DNA of 64,000 bases. Origin: Stutzerimonas stutzeri. Its GTDB lineage: Bacteria; Pseudomonadota; Gammaproteobacteria; Pseudomonadales; Pseudomonadaceae. The DNA is taken from contig NZ_POUT01000002.1 in assembly GCF_002890915.1 (NCBI RefSeq), forward strand, positions 1 to 64,000, written 5' to 3'. Below, in pieces: positions 40,730 through 49,038 of this stretch. A model generated the notes under the pieces. The model ran no database searches. It was not told where the DNA came from and worked only from the letters and a program-made list of their open reading frames with translations. A program made the translations under genes and the position numbers. Each line of letters begins with the position of its first letter. Position 1 is the first letter of the stretch.

Positions 40730-43060
40730 GTGGCTGTAGTCGTCAGCGGTGTGTTCTGCATCATCCTGGGGCTGGCGCTCGGCGCGGGAGGGGCGAAGGT
40801 CATCAGCCTCGGCGGGACCTGGTATTTCGCCATCGTGGCGATCGGTTTCCTGCTCACCGGCGCGTTGCTGCTGATGCGGCGGCGAGCGGCGCTGTGGGTC
40901 CATGCGCTGCTGATGCTCGGCACGCTGGGCTGGGCGCTCTACGAGGTTGGGTTGGACGGCTGGCAACTGGCGCCACGCGGCAGCATCGTCGTACCGCTCG
41001 GCCTCTGGCTGCTGACGCCGTGGATCGTGCGGCAGCTGGGCTGGCAGCCGTTCGGTTTCCGCCCCTGGGGCGGCGCCGCGTTGCCGCTGCTGTTGGCGGT
41101 GGCGCTGTGGGGCGCGGCGGCCATCTACGCCATCGGCCACGATAGCCACGACATCAAGGGCATGTTGCCGCAGCCATTGGCCGGGGCGCTCGCCAGCAAC
41201 GATCCGGTTCCCGCCGGCGATTGGCATGCCTATGGTCGCAACCAGCATGGCCAGCGTTATTCGCCGCTGGCGCAGATCACCCCGCAGAACGTCGAGCGCC
41301 TGCAACCGGTCTGGCACTACCACACCGGCGATCTGCGCGGTCCGGACGACCCGGACGAGACCACCTACGAAGTCACGCCGCTGAAGATCGACGACAGCCT
41401 GTACCTGTGCACGCCGCACAACCGGGTGATCGCCCTCGACGCCGAGACTGGCGAGGAGCGCTGGCGCTTCGATCCCAAGGTGCCGCATTCGGTCAACCGG
41501 CAGCACCTGACTTGCCGCGGGTTGTCCTATCACGCCGCGCCGGAGCCCGCCGATGGGCAGGCCTGCCGCCAGCGCCTGTTCATGCCCACCGCCGATGCCC
41601 GTCTGATCGCGCTGGACGCCCATACCGGCGAGATCTGCCCCGGCTTCGGCGACAACGGCGAGGTGGATCTGTGGGCGAACATGCCGCATGTGAAGGAGGG
41701 CTTCTACTATTCCACCTCGCCGCCGGTGGTGGCCCGCGACCTGGTGATCGTCGGCGGGGCGGTGAACGACAACGTGCGCGCCAACGAGCCGTCCGGGGTG
41801 ATCCGCGCCTACGACGTCTACAGCGGCGCGCTGAAATGGAACTGGGACCCCGGCAACCCCGAGGCGACCGCACCCATCGCCGCCGGGCGGACCTACAGCG
41901 CCAGCAGCCCGAACAGCTGGAGCATTTCCAGTGCCGACGAGGCGCTGGGCCTGGTCTACGTGCCGCTGGGCAACCAGGTGCCGGACCAGTGGGGCGGCCG
42001 TCGCAGCGAGAACAGCGAGCGCTTCTCGTCCTCGATCGTCGCCCTGGACCTCGACAGCGGCCGGTTGCGCTGGGTGTTCCAGACCGTGCGCCATGACCTG
42101 TGGGACATGGACGTGCCGGCGCAGCCGAGCCTGGTCGACATCCAGACTGCGAACGGCCCGGTGCCGGCGCTGGTGGCGGCGACCAAGCAGGGCGACATCT
42201 ACGTGCTCGACCGCCGCAGCGGCGAGCCGATCCTGCCGGTGCGCGAGGTGCCGGCGCCGCAGGGTGCCGCGGAAGGCGACTGGACTGCCGAGACCCAACC
42301 CGCTTCGGCGCTGTCCTACGAACCGCCGAAACTGCAGGGCAAGGACCTCTGGGGCGCGACCCTGGTCGACCAGATGCTGTGCCATATCCAGTTCCATTCG
42401 CTGCGCTACGAGGGCCGCTACACGCCGCCGTCGGTCCAGGGCACGCTGGTGCATCCGGGCAACTTCGGCGTCTTCAACTGGGGCGGGGTGGCGGTCGATC
42501 CGGTGCGGCAGATGGTCTTCAGCACGCCGGCCTACCTGGCCTTCACCTCGCGCCTGGTGCCGCGCGAGGACGACCTGACGACCTACGTCTCCGGCAAGGA
42601 GCCGTTCCTCAACGAGAATTTCGGCTCGCCGTTCGCGGTGGAGCTGGGCCCGTTCGTCTCGCCGCTCGGCCTGCCCTGTACCGCGCCGCCGTGGGGCTAC
42701 GTGGCGGGGGCCGACCTGCGCACCGGCAAGACCCACTGGCTGCGCCGCAACGGCACGGTGCGCGACCGTGCGCCGCTCCCGCTGCCGTTCAAGATGGGCG
42801 TGCCGAGCCTCGGCGGGCCGATGCTCACCGCCGGCGGCGTGGCCTTCCTCAGTGGCACGCTGGACTACTACCTGCGCGCCTACGACACCGCCACCGGGCG
42901 CGAGCTGTGGAAGGCGCGGCTGCCGGCCGGCGGCCAGTCCACGCCGATGACCTACCGCAGCCGCTCGGGCCGGCAGATGGTGGTGGTGGTCGCCGGCGGC
43001 CACGGCTCGCTGGGCACCAGGGCCGGGGATTCGGTCATCGCCTATGCGTTGCCGCGCTGA
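40730..43060 (+). CDS. gcd: Membrane-bound PQQ-dependent glucose dehydrogenase
   Basis: Oxidises glucose to gluconolactone in the periplasm and passes electrons to ubiquinone. The 776-residue protein (E. coli Gcd 796) has five N-terminal membrane helices (to about 140) and then the eight-blade PQQ domain from WHAYGRNQHGQRYSPLAQIT. Typical segments seen are NQVPDQWGGRRSE (active-site Asp region), the tryptophan-docking repeats, and the C-terminal GQMVVVVAGGHGSLGT-like end (RQMVVVVAGGHG). The start is GTG with GGAGAGGA seven bases upstream. Confidence 0.93.
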   Translation: MAVVVSGVFCIILGLALGAGGAKVISLGGTWYFAIVAIGFLLTGALLLMRRRAALWVHALLMLGTLGWALYEVGLDGWQLAPRGSIVVPLGLWLLTPWIVRQLGWQPFGFRPWGGAALPLLLAVALWGAAAIYAIGHDSHDIKGMLPQPLAGALASNDPVPAGDWHAYGRNQHGQRYSPLAQITPQNVERLQPVWHYHTGDLRGPDDPDETTYEVTPLKIDDSLYLCTPHNRVIALDAETGEERWRFDPKVPHSVNRQHLTCRGLSYHAAPEPADGQACRQRLFMPTADARLIALDAHTGEICPGFGDNGEVDLWANMPHVKEGFYYSTSPPVVARDLVIVGGAVNDNVRANEPSGVIRAYDVYSGALKWNWDPGNPEATAPIAAGRTYSASSPNSWSISSADEALGLVYVPLGNQVPDQWGGRRSENSERFSSSIVALDLDSGRLRWVFQTVRHDLWDMDVPAQPSLVDIQTANGPVPALVAATKQGDIYVLDRRSGEPILPVREVPAPQGAAEGDWTAETQPASALSYEPPKLQGKDLWGATLVDQMLCHIQFHSLRYEGRYTPPSVQGTLVHPGNFGVFNWGGVAVDPVRQMVFSTPAYLAFTSRLVPREDDLTTYVSGKEPFLNENFGSPFAVELGPFVSPLGLPCTAPPWGYVAGADLRTGKTHWLRRNGTVRDRAPLPLPFKMGVPSLGGPMLTAGGVAFLSGTLDYYLRAYDTATGRELWKARLPAGGQSTPMTYRSRSGRQMVVVVAGGHGSLGTRAGDSVIAYALPR

Positions 43061-43083
43061 AGCGAGGCGGCCGCCGCCGCAAC

Positions 43084-43114
43084 GCGGCTCGCGCCGAAAC
43101 GTCAACGGACCTAG
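43084..43114. repeat. Solo copy of the MITE terminal repeat
   Basis: GCGGCTCGCGCCGAAACGTC then AACGGACCTAG, ending with CTAG exactly as the right end of the element at 499-531. It lies just before the CvfB-like gene and may contribute to its 5' region. Confidence 0.5.
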
Positions 43115-43146
43115 AATCGCCAGCTTTCTTGCTCGGGACACCTGAA

Positions 43147-43983
43147 ATGGCCGCAATCGGACGCTACAACAGCCTGCCCATCGTCAAGCACACCGGTTTC
43201 GGCCTGTACCTGGACGGCGGTCCGGATGGCGAGATCCTGCTGCCCAAGCGCTATATCCCCAAGGACACGCCGGCCGAGGTGGACGACTGGCTCAACGTCT
43301 TCGTCTACCTCGACAGCGAGGACAAGCTGATCGCCACCACGGAGAAACCCAGGGTACAGGTCGGCGAGTTCGCCAGCCTCAAGGTGGTGGAAATCAACCG
43401 CGTCGGCCTCTTCCTCGACTGGGGCCTGCCCAAGGACCTGCTGTTGCCGCACTCCGAGGAAAAGCGCCCGCTGCAGGTCGGCGACTACTGCGTGGTGTAC
43501 GTCTACATCGACAAGCGCACGCGCCGCATCACCGCCACCGCGCGCCTGGACCGTCATCTGGACAAGACCCCGGCCGCCTATACGGCCGGCGAGGCAGTCG
43601 ACCTGCTGATCGTCGAGGCCAGCGACCTGGGCTACAAGGCGATCATCAACGGCCGGCACTGGGGGCTGATCCACAAGAACGAGGTGTTCAAGTTCCTCCG
43701 TGGCGGCATGCGCGAGCGTGGCTATATCAAGGAAGTGCGCGCCGACGGCAAGATCAGCCTGAGCCTGCAGCCCATAGGCAGCGAGGCCGCGGATGCCCTG
43801 CAGGCGCTGATCCTGCAGCAGCTCGAGGAGAACCAGGGTGTGCTCGAACTGAGCGACAAGAGCCCGGCGCAGGAGATCGCCCGGCGCTTCGGCGTCAGCA
43901 AGGGCAATTTCAAGAAGGCCATCGGCGGGCTCTACAAGCAGGGGCGAATCGTCATCCATCCCGACCGCATCGAGCGGGCCTGA
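43147..43983 (+). CDS. cvfB: CvfB/YitL-type S1 RNA-binding protein
   Basis: A 278-residue cytosolic protein with three S1-like barrels (about 1-60, 65-130, 150-215) and a C-terminal winged helix (ARRFGVSKGNFKKAIGGLYK). This matches the CvfB/YitL family of RNA-binding regulators. The start MAAIGRYNSLPIVKHTGFG is the family N-terminus; the open frame continues far upstream into gcd only by chance. The ribosome binding site is weak. Confidence 0.88.
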   Translation: MAAIGRYNSLPIVKHTGFGLYLDGGPDGEILLPKRYIPKDTPAEVDDWLNVFVYLDSEDKLIATTEKPRVQVGEFASLKVVEINRVGLFLDWGLPKDLLLPHSEEKRPLQVGDYCVVYVYIDKRTRRITATARLDRHLDKTPAAYTAGEAVDLLIVEASDLGYKAIINGRHWGLIHKNEVFKFLRGGMRERGYIKEVRADGKISLSLQPIGSEAADALQALILQQLEENQGVLELSDKSPAQEIARRFGVSKGNFKKAIGGLYKQGRIVIHPDRIERA

Positions 43984-44045
43984 GCGTCGGAACGACCGTC
44001 CTGGTACATGGGGCTTTCGCTTTCGGGTGCGCAGCGCACCCTACC

Positions 44046-44159
44046 GTAGGTTGGGCTGAGCTCCGCGAAGCCCAACAAACGAGTTTCCAGCCATACACCA
44101 CAGTCCGCCCATTACCTCACCGCCAGGCGTTGGGCTTCGCTGCGCTCAACCCAACCTAC
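44046..44159. repeat. Inverted pair of GTAGGTTGGGC repeats
   Basis: GTAGGTTGGGCTGAGCTCCG with CGAAGCCCAAC (44046-44076) faces GTTGGGCTTCGCTGCGCTCA with ACCCAACCTAC (44129-44159). The two can form a long stem between convergent genes. Confidence 0.75.
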
Positions 44160-44207
44160 GTCACCGCCGGACCGTGCCGGGTATCGGAAGCGGTGTTGGC
44201 TTGACGG

Positions 44208-44789
44208 CTACAGATCCAGGCTGATCTGTTCGTTCCGGGCCTGCTTCCCGAGCGCCTCGCCGCGGCCCGGAACGTAGCTCAGCCGCCCGTCGACGAGGCG
44301 GGCCGGGGCGGTGAAGGGATGGGGGATCGCTGGCGTGCCGTCCTGGATATGCAGCACCTCGATGCCACGCACCTTCAGCACATCCGACACCAGCGAGCGG
44401 TGGCAGCGCCACCAGAGCAGTTCGGCGCACATCATCGCCGTGCGACGGCGCGCGGCGAGTTCCAGCAGGCGCGCCAGGCCTTCGGCGAATTCCGTGCTTT
44501 GCAGATGATCGGCATAGCCGCGAAACGAGGCATTGCGCCAGGCCAGGTTCTGCGAGTCGGCATGCGCCCGGCGCCGGCCGCCGAGCGCTTCGAACCAGCA
44601 ATAGTCGATGCCGTGCTCAGCCAGCGCGCTGCGTAGCGTGTCGCCACCGAATTGCGGCAGCCGCCGCGAACCGGGAAAGCGCCGCACGTCGGCGATGGCT
44701 TCGATGCGGTGCTGCCGGAGCACCTCGACGAACTGCTCCAGCGAGCGTGTCGAGTGGCCGATGGTCCAGATGGCGGATGGCTGTTTCAC
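44208..44789 (-). CDS. DUF488 family protein
   Basis: A 193-residue soluble protein with the DUF488 core: WTIGHSTRSLEQFVEVLRQH at the start, IADVRRFPGSRRLPQF, WFEALGGRRR, and the conserved CAELLWWRCHRSLVSDVL. Family function is unproven; a nucleic-acid or ligand-binding role has been suggested. The gene starts seven bases after the stop of the DUF2945 gene, so both are co-expressed. Confidence 0.88.
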   Translation of the reverse strand: MKQPSAIWTIGHSTRSLEQFVEVLRQHRIEAIADVRRFPGSRRLPQFGGDTLRSALAEHGIDYCWFEALGGRRRAHADSQNLAWRNASFRGYADHLQSTEFAEGLARLLELAARRRTAMMCAELLWWRCHRSLVSDVLKVRGIEVLHIQDGTPAIPHPFTAPARLVDGRLSYVPGRGEALGKQARNEQISLDL

Positions 44790-44796
44790 CGTTTCC

Positions 44797-45009
44797 TCAG
44801 GGCAGTTTCTTCAGCGCCGAATGCCTGTGCATGGCGATGTGCTCGGTCTTGTCGCTCTTGATTTCGTACTGCGGCTCCTGCGCGCTGGCGTGACGCAGGT
44901 GGCCCTTGTAGTGGGTATCGCGCGTGTGCACGCGGATGATCGTGCCGCTGACATGTCCCGCCTCTGAGTTCCAGCCGACATGATCGCCCACCTTGAAATG
45001 CTCGCCCAT
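44797..45009 (-). CDS. DUF2945/HVA1 Tudor-like small protein
   Basis: A 70-residue basic protein starting MGEHFKVGDHVGWNSEAGHV. It matches the DUF2945 (hypervirulence-associated, Tudor-like) family by SGTIIRVHTRDTHYKGHLRH and YEIKSDKTEHIAMHR. The ATG at 45009 fits the family start; the longer frame adds unrelated residues. Function unknown. Confidence 0.85.
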   Translation of the reverse strand: MGEHFKVGDHVGWNSEAGHVSGTIIRVHTRDTHYKGHLRHASAQEPQYEIKSDKTEHIAMHRHSALKKLP

Positions 45010-45499
45010 GAGTGGCCCCTGTGCAGTTGCCGATGCTTCTTCTGACCCCGATGCGCAGAGGAAGGTCTCGCTTTTTGCCAATTGCCGTTCGTCGGGAAAG
45101 TTGCAATAGCTTTTGCCTGTTTCTTATTTGCAGAATTCAAAAAAATGACGCGCATAAATTGATCTGAAGCTACTCAGATACGATTTTCATGGTGTCATTT
45201 AGATATCAAATTGATTTTTGACAGTATCAAATTAATAGCCACTCACAATTATCGGCGATTTTCTGGCGATATATTTCCGTCAGAAAAATTTCCATTATTT
45301 TTTTGAACCTATTATAAAGCCGCCAAGCAAGAGGTTTGACCGGTGTTCAGGGGGGCGGCGGGGGATTTCTTGCTGAACGGTTCGTTTGGTTGTGTCACCT
45401 GCGGCTTTTCTTCCAGCGCAACGCCCCACGACTCAATTGAGCTCTCGCCACTTTTTTAAAGGCAACGCCTTTAGACGTATTAAGTTCCGGAGAGATTGA
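45010..45499. promoter_or_regulatory. AT-rich control region upstream of the GH5 gene
   Basis: No gene is supported. About 45110-45325 is clearly AT-rich against a GC-rich background. It contains direct repeats TATCAAATTGAT (45204-45215) and TATCAAATTAAT (45225-45236), 21 bp apart. A TTGACA (45218-45223) lies between them with no convincing -10. An imperfect inverted pair ATTTTCTG / CAGAAAAAT follows near 45262-45291. This fits a regulated promoter, perhaps silenced by MvaT/MvaU. Confidence 0.55.
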
Positions 45500-47875
45500 A
45501 TGCCCACCACTGTTTTTGCCGGTGCTCGCAAACTGCTCTGCACCTCTGTTGCCATGGCTGCACTCATGGGCGGTTTCATGGTTGCAAGCGCGCCGCGCGC
45601 CGTCGCATCGACCGCCGTCACCACGTCCAGCGTCAGCGCGCCGATCAATGCCTTCACCAATACCGATTGGCTGAACGGTGTATTCCGCACCTCGGCGGGT
45701 TTCTCCATCCAGGCCACTGCTGCCAACCAGGCGGCCTTCAAGGCGGGTGCCTCGGTGCACCTGGCCGATGGCCAGGTGCGCAAGATCAGCCGCGTGCAGA
45801 TCGTCGGCGCCAACATGAGCGTGTTCCTCGAAGGGGCGCTGATCGACGGCAACAAGGTGGGCGCGCCGCGTGCGGTGGCCATCGCCGGCACTTCGACGAC
45901 GACTTCGCCGGTGAGCACCGCACCGTCCAGCGGTACTTCGGCGAGCATCAACGCCTTCACCAATACTGATTGGCTGAACGGCGTGTTCCGCACCTCGGCG
46001 GGTTTCTCCATCCAGGCCACTGCCGCCAACCAGGCGGCCTTCAAGGCTGGCGTCTCGGTGCAACTGGCCGATGGCCAGGTGCGCAGGATCAGTCGCGTGC
46101 AGATCGTCGGCAGCAACATGAGCGTGTTCCTCGACGGTGCGCTGATCGACGGCAACAAGGTGGGTGCGCCGCGTTCGGTCAGCATTGCCGGTACATCGAC
46201 CGATACCTCGACCGATACCTCGACGCCGGCCCCGGCGCCATCTACCGAGACCAGTTACGCCACCAGCATCAATAACTTCACCAATACCGATTGGCTGAAC
46301 GGTGTATGGCGCAAGTCCGCCGGTTTCTCCATTCCGGCGACCGACGCTAATAAGTCCGCTTTCAAAGTTGGCGTGTCGGTCAAACTTGCCGACGGCCAGG
46401 TGCGCAAAGTGACGGTCGTACAAGTTGTCGGCAGCAACATGAGTGTGTTCCTCGATGGCGTCGCGGTTAATGGCAGCGTTGTCGGTGCGCCCAATAAGCT
46501 GAGCCTGGCCTCGGCCACCAGCAGCCCGACGCTGACCGCGCCCTCGCCAACCACTACGGTGACTACCAGCAACCTCAACAACTTCACCAATACCGATTGG
46601 TTGAACGGTGTCTACCGCGCTTCGGCCGGTTTCTCCATCCAGGCCACTGCCGCCAACGTCGCCGCCTTCAAGGCGGGGGCGTCGGTGAAACTGGCCGACG
46701 GCCAGGTACGCAAGATCCTGCGTGCGCAGATCGTTGGCGCCAACATGAGCGTGTTCGTGGAAGGCGCGGTGCTCAATGGCACTACCCTGGGCTACCCGAA
46801 GACCGTTTCCGTGATCAGCGAGTCGAGCGTCAGCACGCCTTCGGCACCTGCCGACAGCAGCCCGTCCGAGATCGCCCTGCCGGCGCCTACCGCGCCGGAT
46901 ACCACCAATGGCAAGCCGCGGCTGGTCGGGGTCAACCTGTCGGGCGCCGGTTTCGGGCCTTCCGTGGTGCCCGGCACGCACGGCACCAACTACACCTACC
47001 CGGCCGAGTCGTACTACAAGAAGTATTCCGACCTGGGCATGCCGCTGGTTCGCCTGCCGTTTCTCTGGGAGCGCATCCAGCCCAAGCTGAACACCCCGCT
47101 GAATGCCGAGGAGCTGGCACGTCTCAAGCAGTCGCTGGATTTCGCGCACAAGCACAACGTCAAGGTGATCCTCGACCTGCACAACTACTACCGCTACTTC
47201 GGCAAGCTGATCGGCTCGAACGAGGTGCCCATCAGCTCCTTCGCCGCGGTCTGGAAGCAGATTGCGCAGCAGGTGGTGAACCATCCGGCCGTCGAAGGCT
47301 ACGGCCTGATGAACGAGCCGTACTCCACCAATGGCCTGTGGCCGCAGGCTGCCCTGGCCGCCGCGCAGGCGATCCGCAGCGTCGATGCCCAGCGCTGGAT
47401 CTACGTCGCCGGCGACCGTTGGTCGAGTGCCTACCACTGGCCGCACTACAACAGCCAGCTGATCAGCAACGCCTGGATGCGCGATCCGAAGAACAACCTG
47501 GTATACGAAGCCCACATGTACATCGACAGCGACTTCTCCGGCAATTACTTCAACAAGAGCGAGACCTTCGACCCGATGGTCGGCGTGAACCGCGTCAAGC
47601 CCTTCGTCGACTGGCTCAAGCAGAACAAACTGCGCGGCTACATCGGTGAGCACGGCGTGCCGGACTTCTCCCCGTCGGCCATCGTCGCCACCGACAACCT
47701 GATGGCCTACCTGCGCCAGAACTGCATTCCCAGCACCTACTGGGCGGCCGGGCCCTGGTGGGGCGACTACGCCCTGTCGCTGGATGTCAGCAGCGGCAAG
47801 CAGCGCCCGCAGCTGCCGGTATTGCAGAAGCACGCCAAGACGGCACACAGCTGCACCAGCATCGGCCCGCTGTAA
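45500..47875 (+). CDS. Secreted GH5 glycoside hydrolase with four tandem N-terminal modules
   Basis: A 791-residue exported protein: signal peptide to about residue 37 (RAVA|ST), then four near-identical modules of 82 residues (49-130, 150-231, 257-338, 359-440) joined by Ser/Thr/Pro linkers, then a GH5 (cellulase-family) domain from about 473. The catalytic residues are intact: acid/base Glu606 (GLMNEPY) and nucleophile Glu717 (YIGEHGV), with His562 in LDLHNYY. The modules each contain FTNTDWLNG and SVxLADGQVR and are probably carbohydrate- or surface-binding. GGAGAG precedes the ATG. The substrate is likely a beta-glucan or exopolysaccharide; this is inference. Confidence 0.85.
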   Translation: MPTTVFAGARKLLCTSVAMAALMGGFMVASAPRAVASTAVTTSSVSAPINAFTNTDWLNGVFRTSAGFSIQATAANQAAFKAGASVHLADGQVRKISRVQIVGANMSVFLEGALIDGNKVGAPRAVAIAGTSTTTSPVSTAPSSGTSASINAFTNTDWLNGVFRTSAGFSIQATAANQAAFKAGVSVQLADGQVRRISRVQIVGSNMSVFLDGALIDGNKVGAPRSVSIAGTSTDTSTDTSTPAPAPSTETSYATSINNFTNTDWLNGVWRKSAGFSIPATDANKSAFKVGVSVKLADGQVRKVTVVQVVGSNMSVFLDGVAVNGSVVGAPNKLSLASATSSPTLTAPSPTTTVTTSNLNNFTNTDWLNGVYRASAGFSIQATAANVAAFKAGASVKLADGQVRKILRAQIVGANMSVFVEGAVLNGTTLGYPKTVSVISESSVSTPSAPADSSPSEIALPAPTAPDTTNGKPRLVGVNLSGAGFGPSVVPGTHGTNYTYPAESYYKKYSDLGMPLVRLPFLWERIQPKLNTPLNAEELARLKQSLDFAHKHNVKVILDLHNYYRYFGKLIGSNEVPISSFAAVWKQIAQQVVNHPAVEGYGLMNEPYSTNGLWPQAALAAAQAIRSVDAQRWIYVAGDRWSSAYHWPHYNSQLISNAWMRDPKNNLVYEAHMYIDSDFSGNYFNKSETFDPMVGVNRVKPFVDWLKQNKLRGYIGEHGVPDFSPSAIVATDNLMAYLRQNCIPSTYWAAGPWWGDYALSLDVSSGKQRPQLPVLQKHAKTAHSCTSIGPL
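45644..46819 (+). repeat. Four tandem in-gene repeats of 246 bp
   Basis: Copies at 45644-45889, 45947-46192, 46268-46513 and 46574-46819 encode the 82-residue modules. Copies 1 and 2 are nearly identical in DNA, which suggests recent duplication. Copy 3 is the most different (WRKSAGFSIPATDANKSAF instead of FRTSAGFSIQATAANQAAF). Confidence 0.85.
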
Positions 47876-47897
47876 GGACCGAGACGCGATGCATACG

Positions 47898-47922
47898 GAA
47901 CGGGCCTTCGGGCCCGTTCTTG
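47898..47922 (+). terminator. Intrinsic terminator after the GH5 gene
   Basis: GAACGGGCC and GGCCCGTTC pair around a TTCG-type loop, followed by a short T tract (TTG). Confidence 0.75.
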
Positions 47923-48175
47923 CGTTTGCCCGCCGAAAAGAACACGCCTTCGCTACGGCTCGTCGGCCCGCGGCAGCAGCCGGGCGCGCGATACCTCATC
48001 CCATGCCGCTTCGCCTGCTCGTTTCCCCGCCAACCCGCAGCCCAGAGCGCATGCCGGCCGGTCCCGGCCATTCGGTTGGGCGAGTCGCTTCGCCCCCGGC
48101 GCTGGCTGCCGCGGCGTGCCGGTCCGGGGCCGCGACTGCGCTGGCAAAGCCCTGAACCGCCCGGCTGGAGCGACG

Positions 48176-48202
48176 GAACTCAAAATTTGGGCCCCGGTCA
48201 CC
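48176..48202 (+). promoter_or_regulatory. Possible AlgU-type promoter for the DUF883-like operon
   Basis: GAACTC (48176-48181), 16 bases, TCACC (48198-48202). The -35 differs from GAACTT at one base and the -10 matches TCTGA only partly. The leader would be about 95 bases. Weak evidence, noted because the operon looks stress-related. Confidence 0.3.
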
Positions 48203-48303
48203 ATTTATGTGCGCACTGAAACTGCACGGCCGCGGCAACCCCGCATCGCTGTGTTTCAACGGACCGTGGTCATCCGGCCAAACCCCATGAAAGGTGGATC
48301 AAC

Positions 48304-49038
48304 ATGACGACACCCGATGAAGACATCACAGGTTATGGCGGCCCAGCCAAGACCGGCTCCCTGCAGTCCACGGACAGCTCGCCCAGCCAGGCTCCGGCGC
48401 AGACCGCTGGCCCCGATGCCGCTCGGATGAGCGAATCGGCCAAGGCGAGTGCGCGTCAGGCCGCCGAGCAGGTCAAGCACCAGGGCAAGGCCCAGTTCGA
48501 GAGCTATCGCGGCAGCGCCGCCGACGAGCTGGAAAAGGTCGCCCGCAGCGCCAAGGCCGCTGCGGCGGAACTGGAACAGCAAGATCGCGCGGGGCTGTCC
48601 CACTACGTATCCGACATGGCGCAGAGCATGGTCGAGTTCGCCGACGACCTGCGCGGCAAGAGCGTCGACGAACTGGTCGGCGAGGTCAATCGCCTGGCCC
48701 GCAACAATCCGGCACTGTTCATCGCCGGCAGCGTCGCCCTCGGCTTCGGCCTGACCCGCTTCGCCCGCGCCTCCAGCCACCGGGCGCAGGCCGGGCACCG
48801 CGAGCCGACCCACGATTACGGCCATTCCGACGCCGCGCGACCGCATCCCACCTCACCCCTGGGCGTGCCGGCGGACGTGACGGCGGAAACCTTGCCCAGC
48901 CAGGCCGAGCTGGATTCGCGCATCTCCAGCGGCGCACCCGCCGGCACCGTCGGCAGCATCAGCAACGCCGGCGTTCCCCCGGCAACCCAGGGCCACGGCA
49001 ACAATGGCAAAGGCACAGATGGAGGGCTTAATCGATGA
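48304..49038 (+). CDS. DUF883/YqjD-like membrane-anchored protein
   Basis: A 244-residue protein with a disordered N-terminus, an Ala/Glu-rich helical part (about 40-115, SARQAAEQVKHQGKAQFESY) and one membrane helix near 135-155 (NPALFIAGSVALGFGLTRFA). The C-terminal tail is disordered. This is the layout of YqjD/ElaB-type or nutrient-deprivation-induced proteins. It overlaps the next gene by four bases (ATGA), and the three genes form one operon. Confidence 0.7.
   Translation: MTTPDEDITGYGGPAKTGSLQSTDSSPSQAPAQTAGPDAARMSESAKASARQAAEQVKHQGKAQFESYRGSAADELEKVARSAKAAAAELEQQDRAGLSHYVSDMAQSMVEFADDLRGKSVDELVGEVNRLARNNPALFIAGSVALGFGLTRFARASSHRAQAGHREPTHDYGHSDAARPHPTSPLGVPADVTAETLPSQAELDSRISSGAPAGTVGSISNAGVPPATQGHGNNGKGTDGGLNR

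Larger units (their letters stand above)
47876..48303. other. Intergenic region between the GH5 gene and the DUF883-like operon
   Basis: Holds the GH5 terminator at its left end and the promoter of the next operon at its right end. The roughly 230 bp between show only GC-rich sequence with no credible gene. Confidence 0.5.

Noticed and set aside
42100..43146. Extended N-terminus for the CvfB-like protein
   Set aside because: The in-frame upstream region lies inside gcd in another frame and looks like shadow sequence; the family start is at 43147.
39293..43156. A 1287-codon minus-strand open frame across the two PQQ dehydrogenase genes
   Set aside because: It spans two genes and their spacer, has no start signal and no recognisable protein. 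It is a third-position GC artefact.
45644..46819. Possible CRISPR-like or transposon repeat
   Set aside because: The repeats are 246 bp, in frame and within one protein, so they encode protein modules.
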